Source: Pseudomonas mangrovi
GTDB lineage: Bacteria > Pseudomonadota > Gammaproteobacteria > Pseudomonadales > Pseudomonadaceae
Assembly: GCF_003052585.1 (NCBI RefSeq)
Contig: NZ_QASN01000020.1
Coordinates: 496,001 to 560,000, forward strand
Reading direction: 5' to 3'
DNA: 64,000 nt
A program made the translations under genes and the position numbers. Below the pieces are notes generated by a model that had not been told where the DNA came from, ran no database searches, and worked only from the letters and a program-made list of their open reading frames with translations. Each line of letters starts with the position of its first letter. The first letter of the stretch is position 1. Below are positions 27,306 through 36,953 of the stretch, piece after piece.

Positions 27306-28382
27306 TCAGTCGCGGGAACGCCCCGGCAGCACATCCTTGAGCTTGGCGTGCATGGAGCGAACGGCCTGCTCGGTCGTCTGCCAGTCGATGCAGGCATCGG
27401 TGATCGATACCCCGTATTGCAGATCGCAGAGATTCTTTGGAATCGACTGGTTACCCCAGCCGAGATGGCTTTCAACCATCAGGCCGACGATGGACTGGTT
27501 GCCCTCGAGGATCTGATTGGCGACGTTCTCCATCACCAGCGGCTGCAATGCCGGATCCTTGTTCGAGTTGGCGTGGCTGCAGTCGATCATGATGTTGGGG
27601 CGAATGCCGCCCTTCTTGAGCTCCTGCTCGCACACCGCGACGCTGACCGAGTCGTAGTTTGGCTTGCCGTTGCCGCCGCGCAACACGACGTGGCCGTAGG
27701 CATTGCCCTTGGTGGTGACGATGGATACGGCGCCCTTGGAGTTGATGCCGAGGAAGCGGTGCGGGCTGGATACCGATTGCAGCGCGTTGATCGCCACAGT
27801 CAGTCCGCCGTCGGTGCCATTCTTGAAGCCCACCGCGGAGGACAGGCCGGAGGCCATCTCGCGGTGTGTCTGCGATTCGGTAGTACGCGCTCCGATAGCG
27901 GACCAGCTGATCAGATCCTGCAGATACTGCGGAGAAATCGGATCGAGCGCCTCGGTGGCGGTCGGCAGGCCCATCTCGGCCAGATCCAGCAGCAGTTTGC
28001 GACCGATGTGCAGGCCGTCCTGGATCTTGAACGAGTCATCCAGATACGGATCGTTGATCAGTCCCTTCCAGCCAACCGTTGTACGTGGCTTTTCGAAGTA
28101 CACGCGCATGACCAGGAACAGGCTGTCGGACACCTCCGCTGCGAGCACTTTCAGGCGTTCGGCATACTCGTGGGCGGCCTTGATGTCATGGATGGAGCAG
28201 GGACCGATCACCACGAACAGGCGGTGATCCTTGCCATCAAGAATGTTGCGGACCACATCGCGACCATGGGAAACGGTACGCTGCGCCGCCTCGCTCAGCG
28301 GCATCTCGAGCTTCAGCTGATCGGGAGTAATGAGCGCTTCGTTGGAGGCGATGTTGAGGTCGTTGAGCGGTAAATCGGCCAT
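27306..28382 (-). CDS. 3-deoxy-7-phosphoheptulonate (DAHP) synthase, class I
   Basis: This 358-residue enzyme condenses phosphoenolpyruvate with erythrose 4-phosphate, the first step of the shikimate pathway. Diagnostic segments are VVIGPCSIHD, RVYFEKPRTTVGWKGLINDP, GARTTESQTHREMASGLS, GFKNGTDG, MIDCSHANSNKD and the late GLMVESHLGWGNQ. The length and motifs fit the feedback-sensitive AroFGH type; which aromatic amino acid inhibits it cannot be read with confidence. The start MADLPLNDLNIAS at 28382 is preferred over an ATG 15 bases upstream. It is divergent from the panE-like gene. Confidence 0.93.
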   Translation of the reverse strand: MADLPLNDLNIASNEALITPDQLKLEMPLSEAAQRTVSHGRDVVRNILDGKDHRLFVVIGPCSIHDIKAAHEYAERLKVLAAEVSDSLFLVMRVYFEKPRTTVGWKGLINDPYLDDSFKIQDGLHIGRKLLLDLAEMGLPTATEALDPISPQYLQDLISWSAIGARTTESQTHREMASGLSSAVGFKNGTDGGLTVAINALQSVSSPHRFLGINSKGAVSIVTTKGNAYGHVVLRGGNGKPNYDSVSVAVCEQELKKGGIRPNIMIDCSHANSNKDPALQPLVMENVANQILEGNQSIVGLMVESHLGWGNQSIPKNLCDLQYGVSITDACIDWQTTEQAVRSMHAKLKDVLPGRSRD

Positions 28383-28601
28383 CGTGCTACTCGTCATGTT
28401 CTGGGGCGGCCAGCGGCGGAAGCGCCGGCGATCACGCGCGAAAAAGAGGCCAGAACCTTATCCTGTAGCGTCGGACAGGACAATGCCCAGAGCAGCCCCG
28501 AACGGGGAATTTCTTCACTGTGTGGCCGGTGCCAGTGGTTTGGCTTGCCTGGACAGTGTCGTGCCCGTGTCGTCGCGTTATAACAACCAACCAGGCCAGC
28601 C

Positions 28602-28615
28602 CATGCAGCTGCATG
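28602..28615. promoter_or_regulatory. 14-base perfect palindrome upstream of the panE-like gene
   Basis: CATGCAGCTGCATG is self-complementary. It lies in the 293-base divergent region between the DAHP synthase and ketopantoate-reductase-like genes; GTTATAAC (28577-28584) is a second, shorter palindrome nearby. No gene is supported in the region. Operator function is a guess. Confidence 0.3.
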
Positions 28616-28675
28616 CATGTCGCGCTGGTGTCTCTCTCACGGCGGCTGCGGTCGCCTGCTACAGGAGTGTTGCCG

Positions 28676-29632
28676 ATGTCCCAGGCACAAGGTCCGCGTA
28701 TCGGAATCATCGGTACCGGCGCGATAGGTGGGTTTTACGGAGTGATGCTGGCGCGTGCCGGTTTCGATGTGCATTTTCTCCTGCGTAGCGAATATGACGC
28801 AGTGGTGCGCGATGGTCTGCAGGTCAATAGCGCCGTGCACGGTCCGTTGAAGCTGCAGCCGGTGCAGGCCTATCGTGACGTCGCCCGGATGCCCGCCTGT
28901 GACTGGCTGCTGGTGGGCGCCAAGACCACCAGCAATGTCGACCTGGCTCCGTTGATCGCACAGGCCGCTGCGCCTGGCGCCAAGGTGCTGCTAATGCAGA
29001 ATGGCCTGGGTGTGGAGGACGCGCTGCGGCCTTTGCTGCCGGATACGCTGCATCTGCTCGGAGGCTTGTGTTTCATCTGCGTTCATCGCCAGGCCCCGGG
29101 GGTCGTCGAGCACGAGGCGCAGGGTGCGGTGAACGTTGCCTACCATTCCGGACCTGCGGCTGATGCCGCTGCGCGCAAGGCGGTGGTGGAGGAGGGCGTT
29201 GGGTTGTTCCGTGCCGCAGGTGTCGGCTCGACCGCCATGGACAATCTGGATCAGGCGCGTTGGCAGAAGCTGGTCTGGAACATGCCGTACAACGGCCTTT
29301 CGGTTTTGCTCAATAGCGGAACCAAGGGCTTGATGGCGGACGCCGGCAGCAGGGCGCTAATCGAGGCAATGATGAACGAAGTCGTGGAAGGTGCCGCCGC
29401 CTGCGGGCATGCATTGCCGGAGGGGCTGGCAGGCAAGATGCTCGTCGCCACTCAGCACATGCAGGATTACCTGCCCAGCATGTATCACGACTATCGTGAG
29501 CAACGCCCGATGGAACTTCACGCGATCTACGCCGAACCTCTGGCTGCTGCCCTGGCCAATGGCAAGGACCTGCCGCGATTGCGCATGCTCCATCAGGCGC
29601 TGGCTTTTCTTGACGCACGCAATGCCGGCTGA
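28676..29632 (+). CDS. 2-dehydropantoate 2-reductase family protein
   Basis: This 318-residue NADP-dependent reductase has the Rossmann motif GIIGTGAIGGFYG at the N-terminus, the loop LLVGAKTTSN, the LMQNGLGVED segment with the family's Asn, the catalytic-Lys helix QARWQKLVWNMPYN, and the ending PSMYHDYREQRPMELHAI. PanE converts ketopantoate to pantoate in coenzyme A synthesis, but genomes often encode several paralogues with other substrates, so I leave the symbol open. The start at 28676 has AGGAG eight bases upstream; the open frame further upstream is not credible as coding. Confidence 0.87.
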   Translation: MSQAQGPRIGIIGTGAIGGFYGVMLARAGFDVHFLLRSEYDAVVRDGLQVNSAVHGPLKLQPVQAYRDVARMPACDWLLVGAKTTSNVDLAPLIAQAAAPGAKVLLMQNGLGVEDALRPLLPDTLHLLGGLCFICVHRQAPGVVEHEAQGAVNVAYHSGPAADAAARKAVVEEGVGLFRAAGVGSTAMDNLDQARWQKLVWNMPYNGLSVLLNSGTKGLMADAGSRALIEAMMNEVVEGAAACGHALPEGLAGKMLVATQHMQDYLPSMYHDYREQRPMELHAIYAEPLAAALANGKDLPRLRMLHQALAFLDARNAG

Positions 29633-29680
29633 GGCCGTGATGTACGCCTGGCCGAGTGTGTGGGGTGTATCAGCGGAGCG

Positions 29681-29702
29681 AGCAGTGCGCTAAAGCACTG
29701 CT
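29681..29702. other. Intergenic hairpin between panE-like and universal stress genes
   Basis: AGCAGTGC (29681-29688) pairs with GCACTGCT (29695-29702) around GCTAAA. No T-run follows; it may be an mRNA 3'-end structure of the upstream gene. Confidence 0.4.
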
Positions 29703-29747
29703 ACGCTTTCGTTCAGGCCTGCCGCGCCAGGCAGTCGAGGAGGCCGG

Positions 29748-30248
29748 ATGATTCGTTCAATTCTCTATGCGACCGATCTGGGGCTGTATGCGTCGTACGT
29801 GCTGCAGCACGGCTTGTCGTTGGCACGCTCCTTCGGTGCCGAACTGCATGTGGTGCACGCAGTGGAGCCTTTGGGTCTGTTCGCAGAGTCGGTGCTGCAG
29901 ACCTATCTGGACGATGCAACGTTGGAGAAGATGCGTCGCGACGGCCTCAAAACGGTGATGTCGAGCATCGAGGAGCGCGTGTTGGAGGGCTTTCGCGAGG
30001 AGCTTGGGGAGGCGGCGCTGGAGGCTGAGCTGATCCAGTCGGTGTTGGTGGAGCAGGGTGATCCTCCGCGAGTGATCCTTGATCATGCGCATCGGCTGGG
30101 CGTCGATCTCCTGGTGATTGGCAGTCACAGTCACGGTGCGGGTATCGACACGCCACTCGGGCGTACCTCGGCACGACTGATTCAGCTTTCCGAGGTGCCG
30201 GTGTATCTGGTGCCTATGCTGCAACATCGGGCACGAGCCGATTTTTGA
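29748..30248 (+). CDS. Universal stress protein family (UspA-like)
   Basis: This 166-residue single-domain protein has the alpha/beta Usp fold: ILYATDLGLYASYVLQHGLSLA at the start and the nucleotide-binding loop VIGSHSHGAGIDTPLGRTSARLI near the end. That loop approximates the G-2x-G-9x-G-S/T motif of ATP-binding members. Usp proteins help survival under starvation and oxygen or membrane stress; the specific role is unknown. A GAGGAGG ribosome site precedes the ATG at 29748. It lies between the panE-like gene and cysB with no sign of sharing an operon with either. Confidence 0.88.
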   Translation: MIRSILYATDLGLYASYVLQHGLSLARSFGAELHVVHAVEPLGLFAESVLQTYLDDATLEKMRRDGLKTVMSSIEERVLEGFREELGEAALEAELIQSVLVEQGDPPRVILDHAHRLGVDLLVIGSHSHGAGIDTPLGRTSARLIQLSEVPVYLVPMLQHRARADF

Positions 30249-30252
30249 CGTT

Positions 30253-30305
30253 CTATGGCGAGTAACCTACAAATCAGGAATAAAGCTGCCCTCTACTATG
30301 GCGAG
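30253..30305. promoter_or_regulatory. Direct repeat upstream of cysB
   Basis: CTATGGCGAG occurs at 30253-30262 and 30296-30305, 43 bases apart, each followed within a few bases by CTAC. It lies 64-116 bases before the cysB ATG. CysB-type regulators often control themselves, so this may be an autoregulatory site, but nothing else supports it. Confidence 0.35.
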
Positions 30306-30341
30306 AGGCTACTATTGGTGCAGCCCACCCCGGCTTTGTGA

Positions 30342-31343
<1,002 letters not shown>

Positions 31344-31345
31344 TC

Positions 31346-31368
31346 GGCGGGCGAGCACTGAGCCCGCC
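31346..31368. terminator. Hairpin between convergent cysB and cysH
   Basis: GGCGGGC (31346-31352) pairs with GCCCGCC (31362-31368) around a 9-base loop. There is no clear T-run, so termination here is likely but not certain. Confidence 0.45.
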
Positions 31369-31385
31369 CGCGCTCAGTAGCAGAT

Positions 31386-32120
31386 CTACTGCTTGGCGAT
31401 CAGGTTGCCGGCGTGCAGGCCGCACTCCTTCTGCGTCGCTTCTTCCCACCACCAGCGGCCTTCGCGCTCGTGCTGGTTCGGCAGCACCGGGCGCGTGCAG
31501 GGCTCGCAACCGATGCTGATGAAGCCGCGCTCGTGCAGGCTGTTGTAGGGCAGCTCGAGCATGCGGATGTAACCCCACACCTCTTCGCTGCCCATCTGCG
31601 CCAAAGGGTTGAATTTGTACAGCGTGCGCGCGGCAGTGGAGAAGGCGGTGTCTGCTTCGATCACCGGTACATGGCTGCGCGTGCCGGGGCTCTGGTCACG
31701 GCGCTGGCCGGTCGCCCAGGCGCTTACGTCGGAAAGTTTGCGGCGCAGCGGTTCGATCTTGCGAATCCCGCAGCACTCGCCGTGGCCGTCGCGATAGAAG
31801 CTGAACAGCCCCTTGTCCTTGACCATCGGTTCAAGCAGGCGCGAATCCGGCGAAAGAATCTCGATGCCGATGCCGTAGTGCTCGCGAACCTGATCGATGA
31901 AACGGTAGGTTTCCGGATGCAGGCGGCCGGTATCGAGACTGAACACGCGCACGTTCTTGTTCAGCTTCCAGGCCATGTCGAGCAGAACCACGTCCTCGGC
32001 GCCGCTGAAAGAGATCCACAGGTCATCGCCAAAGCGCTCGAAGGCGAGCTTGAGGATTTCCTGCGGAGATTTGCTCGCGTAGGTCTGGGCGAGTTCGGCG
32101 AGGTCGGGCATCTGGCTCAT
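31386..32120 (-). CDS. cysH: Adenosine 5'-phosphosulfate reductase CysH (4Fe-4S type)
   Basis: This 244-residue cytoplasmic enzyme reduces APS to sulfite with thioredoxin as donor. The 4Fe-4S cluster ligands are present as ECCG (Cys116, Cys117) and CEPC (Cys205, Cys208), and the catalytic Cys233 lies in KECGLH. This four-cysteine set marks the APS-using bacterial and plant-type enzyme, unlike the PAPS reductase of enterics, which lacks the cluster. The LSFSGAED-like pyrophosphate loop is SFSGAEDVV. The start at 32120 is favoured by a GGAAG site; ATGs at 32138 and 32186 would add residues without one. It is divergent from thrH. Confidence 0.94.
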   Translation of the reverse strand: MSQMPDLAELAQTYASKSPQEILKLAFERFGDDLWISFSGAEDVVLLDMAWKLNKNVRVFSLDTGRLHPETYRFIDQVREHYGIGIEILSPDSRLLEPMVKDKGLFSFYRDGHGECCGIRKIEPLRRKLSDVSAWATGQRRDQSPGTRSHVPVIEADTAFSTAARTLYKFNPLAQMGSEEVWGYIRMLELPYNSLHERGFISIGCEPCTRPVLPNQHEREGRWWWEEATQKECGLHAGNLIAKQ

Positions 32121-32143
32121 CGGCTGGCTTCCAATCATGGGCG

Positions 32144-32246
32144 GCGCTTGAAGCGCTCTGGAGGCGCGGATGTTAACAAAAGCCACTTATGCAACCAGCT
32201 ACGAATTTTCCATATGGTTATCCGCTTTCCTTATAAGGGCATTGCA
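32144..32246. promoter_or_regulatory. Palindrome-rich control region between cysH and thrH
   Basis: The 206-base divergent gap contains GCGCTT-G-AAGCGC (32144-32156) near the cysH start. An AT-rich segment at about 32205-32246 has the palindromes CCATATGG and CTTATAAG. AT-rich sites upstream of cys genes are where CysB usually binds; the segment is a reasonable candidate, not a proven site. Confidence 0.35.
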
Positions 32247-32326
32247 GAGCGGTGCCTCGGATTGCACGGCAGCGGACGAGTCGCTAGAGTGCCGGCTCTC
32301 ATTTCTGATCACGCTGGAGTGCATTC

Positions 32327-32944
32327 GTGGAAATCGCCTGTCTCGACCTTGAAGGGGTCCTCGTCCCTGAAATCTGGATCGCCTTCGCCGAGAAGACCGG
32401 TATCGAATCGCTGCGTGCGACCACCCGGGACATCCCGGATTACGACGTGCTGATGAAGCAGCGTCTGCGCATTCTCGATGAGCATGGCCTGAAGCTGGGC
32501 GATATCCAGGAAGTCATTGGCACGCTGAAGCCGCTCGACGGCGCAGTGGAATTCGTCGACTGGCTGCGCGAGCGGTTCCAGGTGGTGATCCTGTCCGACA
32601 CCTTCTACGAGTTTTCCCAGCCGCTGATGCGTCAGCTGGGCTTTCCGACCTTGCTCTGCCATCGGCTTATCACTGACGAGAACGATCGGGTCGTCGACTA
32701 TCAACTGCGCCAGAAGGACCCCAAGCGTCAGTCGGTGGTTGCACTAAAGAGTCTGTATTACCGCGTCATCGCCGCAGGGGATTCGTATAACGACACCACC
32801 ATGCTTGGCGAGGCGCATGCCGGCATTCTGTTCCATGCTCCGGAGAACGTGATTCGCGAGTTTCCGCAGTTCCCTGCGGTACACACCTTCGCCGATCTCA
32901 AGCAGGAGTTCATCAAGGCGTCGAATCGCAAGCTGACCCTCTGA
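32327..32944 (+). CDS. thrH: ThrH: phosphoserine phosphatase / homoserine phosphotransferase
   Basis: This 205-residue HAD-superfamily enzyme has the nucleophile motif CLDLEGVLVPE (Asp7), motif II VILSDTFYEF, and motif III/IV AAGDSYNDTTM. In Pseudomonas ThrH has both phosphoserine phosphatase and phosphoserine:homoserine phosphotransferase activities, linking serine and threonine synthesis. DLE instead of the usual DxD matches the ThrH subfamily. Translation starts at GTG 32327 after CTGGAG. It is followed by a good terminator. Confidence 0.94.
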   Translation: MEIACLDLEGVLVPEIWIAFAEKTGIESLRATTRDIPDYDVLMKQRLRILDEHGLKLGDIQEVIGTLKPLDGAVEFVDWLRERFQVVILSDTFYEFSQPLMRQLGFPTLLCHRLITDENDRVVDYQLRQKDPKRQSVVALKSLYYRVIAAGDSYNDTTMLGEAHAGILFHAPENVIREFPQFPAVHTFADLKQEFIKASNRKLTL

Positions 32945-32971
32945 GTCAGCAGGTTGTTGCGAGCACAGAAT

Positions 32972-32996
32972 GGCCCGTCTTCGTGACGGGCCTTTT
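32972..32996 (+). terminator. Rho-independent terminator after thrH
   Basis: GGCCCGTC (32972-32979) pairs with GACGGGCC (32985-32992) followed by TTTT. It lies between the convergent thrH and pabB genes. Confidence 0.85.
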
Positions 32997-33004
32997 GCAT
33001 TTCG

Positions 33005-34357
33005 TCAGTGCGAGAGCTTTTCCAGGGTGCCGAGCAGTACCTTCACCTTGTCGATGGATTCCTGGTACTCGGCTTCCCAGTGAGAGTCAGCGACCACGCC
33101 GCCACCGCCCCAGCAGCTGACGCTGCCGTTGCTGACCAGCAGGCTGCGGATGACGATAGAGCTGTCCATCTCCCCACGCACGTCCAGATACAGCAACGAA
33201 CCGCAGTAAGGGCCACGGCGACTGGGCTCCAGCTCGTCGATGATCTGCATGGCGCGGATTTTCGGTGCGCCGGTGATCGAGCCGCCCGGAAAACTGCCAG
33301 CCAGCAGGTCTAGTGCGTCTTGCCCATCGGCCAGTCGACCGGTCACGCAGCTGGTCAGGTGATGCACGTTCGGATAGCTCTCCAGCGAGAACAGCTCCGG
33401 TACTCTGACCGAGCCAATGGCACAGCTGCGTCCCAGGTCATTGCGCAGTAGATCGACGATCATCAGGTTCTCTGCGCGATCCTTGCTGCTGGAAAGCAGC
33501 TCGGTGGCGCTCGCAAGGTCGGCCTGAGGGTCAGCCAGGCGCGGTCGAGTGCCCTTGATCGGACGTGTTTCGACCTGCCCTGCGCTGACGCGCAGAAAGC
33601 GCTCCGGCGACAGACTGAGCAGTGCGCTTTCGGCATCCAGCTGCAGGTAGCCGGCAAAGGGCGTAGGGCAGGCCTGGCGCAAGGCACGGTAGGCGGTCCA
33701 GGGGTCGCCCTGGCAGCTGGCCTGGAAACGCTGGGCGAAGTTGATCTGGTAGCAGTCACCTGCGGCTATGTATTGCTGGATTCGTTCGATGGCGGCGCGA
33801 TAGCTGGCCCGGTCCTGATCTGCACTGAAACTACTGGTCAGACGGAAGCAGGGAGGGCTCTTGCTGGTGGGCGCGTTGCTGAACAGGCGCACAAGCCGCT
33901 CGCGTTCGGCCGCCGGCAGACTGGGGTGAAACAGCAGTTGGCTGGTGGCCTGCTGATGATCGCTGATCAGCGCCCAGGCGTAGAGGCCAAAGCGCGCGTC
34001 GGCGAGCCCCAGGTCATCGCGAGCCTGGCTCGGCAGTTGCTCCAGTCGACGTCCGAAATCGTAGGAGAGGTAGCCGATCAATCCGCCGGCGAAGGGTAGT
34101 TGAAGCTCCTCCGGCAGTTTGGCACTACCGAGCAACTTCAGGGCATGGCGCAGGCGCTGGAGGAAGGTCTTGCCTGATTCATCCGCGCGCGGCGTCAGTT
34201 CCAGCTGTGGCCAGGCGCTGATCAGGTCGAAGCGGCCGCGCTCTGCGGTGGGGCGGCCGGCATCGAGCAGCACTGCACCTGGTGCATGGCGCACCCGTTC
34301 GAAGAAGATCGTCGGGTCGGCGCGGTAGGGCAGAGAATGAATGGAGCAGCTTGGCAT
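33005..34357 (-). CDS. pabB: Aminodeoxychorismate synthase component I
   Basis: This 450-residue chorismate-utilising enzyme forms 4-amino-4-deoxychorismate for folate synthesis together with a PabA glutaminase. The N-terminal anthranilate-synthase-I-like domain has GGLIGYLSYDFGR. The catalytic domain contains the diagnostic PIKGTRPR (around residue 268), where Lys marks PabB, as against anthranilate synthase, which has PIAGTR. It continues with SSSKDRAENLMIVDLLRNDLG, GSFPGGSITGAPK and GGGVVADS. It is separated from the upstream RimK-like gene by a hairpin. It has no pabA neighbour here. Confidence 0.94.
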   Translation of the reverse strand: MPSCSIHSLPYRADPTIFFERVRHAPGAVLLDAGRPTAERGRFDLISAWPQLELTPRADESGKTFLQRLRHALKLLGSAKLPEELQLPFAGGLIGYLSYDFGRRLEQLPSQARDDLGLADARFGLYAWALISDHQQATSQLLFHPSLPAAERERLVRLFSNAPTSKSPPCFRLTSSFSADQDRASYRAAIERIQQYIAAGDCYQINFAQRFQASCQGDPWTAYRALRQACPTPFAGYLQLDAESALLSLSPERFLRVSAGQVETRPIKGTRPRLADPQADLASATELLSSSKDRAENLMIVDLLRNDLGRSCAIGSVRVPELFSLESYPNVHHLTSCVTGRLADGQDALDLLAGSFPGGSITGAPKIRAMQIIDELEPSRRGPYCGSLLYLDVRGEMDSSIVIRSLLVSNGSVSCWGGGGVVADSHWEAEYQESIDKVKVLLGTLEKLSH

Positions 34358-34401
34358 GCCGGTATCCGGAGAAAGGCGACGGCGGCAGGGATGTCCTCAA
34401 T

Positions 34402-34426
34402 CGACCGGGCGCATTGCACCCGGTCG
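34402..34426 (-). other. Hairpin between the RimK-like gene and pabB
   Basis: CGACCGGG (34402-34409) pairs with CCCGGTCG (34419-34426) around a 9-base loop. It lies just after the RimK-like stop. Without a T-run it is an imperfect terminator at best. Confidence 0.5.
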
Positions 34427-34431
34427 GCTGC

Positions 34432-35415
34432 TTACAGCTCGGGTTTGCTCTGGCCGAAGGTTTGTTGTGCGAAGCGCACGCGCTCTTCGGCGGTTTCCAC
34501 CACTTTCCTGCTTTGCAGTTCGGCCAGACGGGCCTCTACCGCATGCGTGCGCAGGGTGAGCCCGCAGTCGTTGGCGATCTGGATATTCAGCCCTGGGCGC
34601 GCATTGAGCTCAAGGATCAGCGGCCCCTTTTCCTCGTCCAGCACCATGTCGACACCGATATAGCCAAGGCCGCAGAGCTCGTAGCAGCCTGCGGCGAGCT
34701 TCATGAAGCCGTCCCAGTTGGGTAGCTGTACGCCATCGACGGCATTGCCGGTGTCCGGATGCTTGCTGATCTTGTTGTTCAGCCAGGTGCCCTTGAGGGT
34801 GATCCCGGTCGCCAGGTCGACACCCACTCCGATGGCGCCCTGGTGAAGGTTGGCCTTGCCGTTGGACTGGCGCGTCGGCAGTCGCAGCATGGCCATCACC
34901 GGGTAGCCCATCAACACGATGATGCGGATATCCGGTACACCCTCGTAGCTGATGCTCTTGAAGATCGGGTCGGGGGTCACGCGATATTCGATCAGCACGC
35001 GGTCACGATGCCCGCCCAGCGAATACAGGCCGGACAGAATGTTGGAAAGCTGCTGTTCGATCTCGTCCTTGCTGATGATCTTGCCTGAAACCGTCTTGAA
35101 CCTGTCCTCGAAACGGTCGGCGACCACGGTGATGCCGTCACCGCCGGCGCCCTGGGCCGGCTTGATGACGAAATCGTTGTGCTCGGCGACGATCTTGTCG
35201 AAGTTCTCGATCTCCTTCTCGGTGGAGATGATCCCGTACAGCTTGGGCACGTGGATGCCGGCTTCGATGGCCCGCTGCTTGGTGATGATCTTGTCGTCCA
35301 CCACCGGATACAGGTGCCGCTGGTTGTACTTGAGCACGTAGTCGGCGTTCCGCCGGTTGATGCCCATGATGCCCTTGGCTTCAAGGGCCTTCCATCTCTT
35401 GATCAGGCCAAGCAT
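34432..35415 (-). CDS. Alpha-L-glutamate ligase-like ATP-grasp protein (RimK-related)
   Basis: This is a 327-residue ATP-grasp protein. The ATP lid VIKPAQGAGGDGITVV lies near residues 84-99, and the metal-binding strand GPLILELNARPGLNIQIAN near residues 268-286. The family is related to RimK, which adds glutamate to a protein C-terminus, but it forms a separate subfamily that is nearly always encoded beside a 7-TM protein with an inactive transglutaminase domain. Here the start is 4 bases from the stop of that 7-TM gene, so the two are co-translated. A natural acceptor is unknown to me. The cytoplasmic ligase may modify a product handled by its membrane partner (inference). Confidence 0.87.
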   Translation of the reverse strand: MLGLIKRWKALEAKGIMGINRRNADYVLKYNQRHLYPVVDDKIITKQRAIEAGIHVPKLYGIISTEKEIENFDKIVAEHNDFVIKPAQGAGGDGITVVADRFEDRFKTVSGKIISKDEIEQQLSNILSGLYSLGGHRDRVLIEYRVTPDPIFKSISYEGVPDIRIIVLMGYPVMAMLRLPTRQSNGKANLHQGAIGVGVDLATGITLKGTWLNNKISKHPDTGNAVDGVQLPNWDGFMKLAAGCYELCGLGYIGVDMVLDEEKGPLILELNARPGLNIQIANDCGLTLRTHAVEARLAELQSRKVVETAEERVRFAQQTFGQSKPEL

Positions 35416-35419
35416 GGCG

Positions 35420-36946
35420 TCAGTCCTTCAGGAAGGCTTTGAAGCGGAACAGCTCCGTCAACCGGTAGCCGCGGTAGCGACCCATTGCCAGCATGAAGCC
35501 CACCAGCACCAGCAGAACCGCGGGGAAGGTGAAGACGAAGTAAGTCAGCTCTTCGATGCTCATCAGCAGGTGGGCGAGGGTGGCTGCAATCAGCGTACCG
35601 ATGGCGACCTTGAATGCATGGGTACCACCGCGCTCTTCCCAGGTGATGGAGAGGCGCTCGATGGTCATGGTCAGAATCACCATCGGGAACAGGGCGACCG
35701 AGAGGCCGCGTTCGAGTCCCAGTTTGTGGCTCAGCAGGCTGATCACCGCAATCAATACCACCACGAAGGTCAGTACCACCGAAAGCCTGGGCAGCATCTG
35801 TAGCTTCAGGTGCTCCAGATACGAACGCAGCATCAGGCCCATTGCTGTGATTACCGTGAACAACGCAATACCGAAGCCAAGCTGTGTCTCGCGGAAAGCC
35901 AGGGCGATCAGCACCGGGGTGAAGGTGCCCAGCGTCTGCAGGCCGCCAAGGTTGCGCAGGATCAGGATTACCAGTACGCCGAGCGGGATCATGATCATGA
36001 TCTGGTAAGTCTGCTGGGTCTGCAGCGGCAGGCCATACAGCGAATACTCAAGCAGGCTGGCGTCAGTGGTCTCATCCGCGCGCTGAGCCAGACGGATCGC
36101 ATTGATCTCGTTGTTGTTGAGGGTGAAGGTCACCTGCGCCTTGCGTCCGCCTTCCAGACTGATCAGCGGCGAATCACCGAACCACCAGATCAGGCGGTCT
36201 GCCGGCAGGCCCTGCTGGCCGGTGTGCGGGCTGAAGTACAGCCAGTTCTGGCCGTTGAAGCTGCGCAGCCAGAGCTCGGGGGTCTGGGCCTGGTCGCTGG
36301 TCAGGCGGATGGTGTGAACGCGCTCCAGCGGGACGTGGGCGATGGACAGTAGCAGATCGACCACGCGGGCCTTGTTCTCGGCGGAAGCATCACCGCCAAG
36401 CAGTAGCCTGACGTTGTCATCGTTGGTGTTGTTGACTCGTTTGATCGCTTCGCTGATGAAGGTCTCGACGTCAGCCGAATGCTGGCGGATCGGTGCCAGT
36501 AGTGCTTCTGCAGCGATCTTCTCGGCGCCTTCGACGATCTGGCTGTCGCGGAAGATCGGGCCCTTGGGATTGGGCTGCTCACCGCTATAACGCTTGGTCA
36601 GTGCCAGGCGGTAGTAAAGGGTCTGGTTTCCATTGGCACGGCGTGCCGACCAGGTCACGATCCGGTTGCCATCGACCCGGTTGACGTTCACCCCGTAGTT
36701 GTTGGAGATGAAGCTCTCGTGAAGACTGACATAGTCCTGCACCAGCGGCGGAACGAACATCTGCAGCTTGACCGGCTCGCGTGGGCTGGCCTGGAATTCG
36801 ACTTTTGCGTCGATGTTCCACAGGTCTTCGGTCTCGTCTTCGGTGACCGGGATGCCCAAGATGAATATCTGGTAACCGGTGATCAGTACGCCAGCGACCA
36901 CCAGCAGGGTGATCAGTACTTTCAGGTGCAGATTGAGTGAGCGCAT
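35420..36946 (-). CDS. Inactive transglutaminase domain fused to a 7-TM protein
   Basis: This 508-residue protein has one N-terminal membrane helix (about 8-28), a periplasmic domain of about 290 residues with transglutaminase-like fold character, and seven C-terminal helices (about 330-500). The whole protein has no cysteine, so the transglutaminase nucleophile is absent and this domain must bind rather than catalyse. It sits between a retropepsin-like protease gene (7 bases upstream) and the RimK-like ligase gene (4 bases downstream), which is a conserved trio. The start at 36946 gives a clean membrane anchor (MRSLNLHLKVLITLLVVAG); an earlier in-frame ATG lies within the protease gene. Function unknown; possible role in sensing or displaying peptides. 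Confidence 0.88.
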   Translation of the reverse strand: MRSLNLHLKVLITLLVVAGVLITGYQIFILGIPVTEDETEDLWNIDAKVEFQASPREPVKLQMFVPPLVQDYVSLHESFISNNYGVNVNRVDGNRIVTWSARRANGNQTLYYRLALTKRYSGEQPNPKGPIFRDSQIVEGAEKIAAEALLAPIRQHSADVETFISEAIKRVNNTNDDNVRLLLGGDASAENKARVVDLLLSIAHVPLERVHTIRLTSDQAQTPELWLRSFNGQNWLYFSPHTGQQGLPADRLIWWFGDSPLISLEGGRKAQVTFTLNNNEINAIRLAQRADETTDASLLEYSLYGLPLQTQQTYQIMIMIPLGVLVILILRNLGGLQTLGTFTPVLIALAFRETQLGFGIALFTVITAMGLMLRSYLEHLKLQMLPRLSVVLTFVVVLIAVISLLSHKLGLERGLSVALFPMVILTMTIERLSITWEERGGTHAFKVAIGTLIAATLAHLLMSIEELTYFVFTFPAVLLVLVGFMLAMGRYRGYRLTELFRFKAFLKD

Positions 36947-36953
36947 GCAGGAT

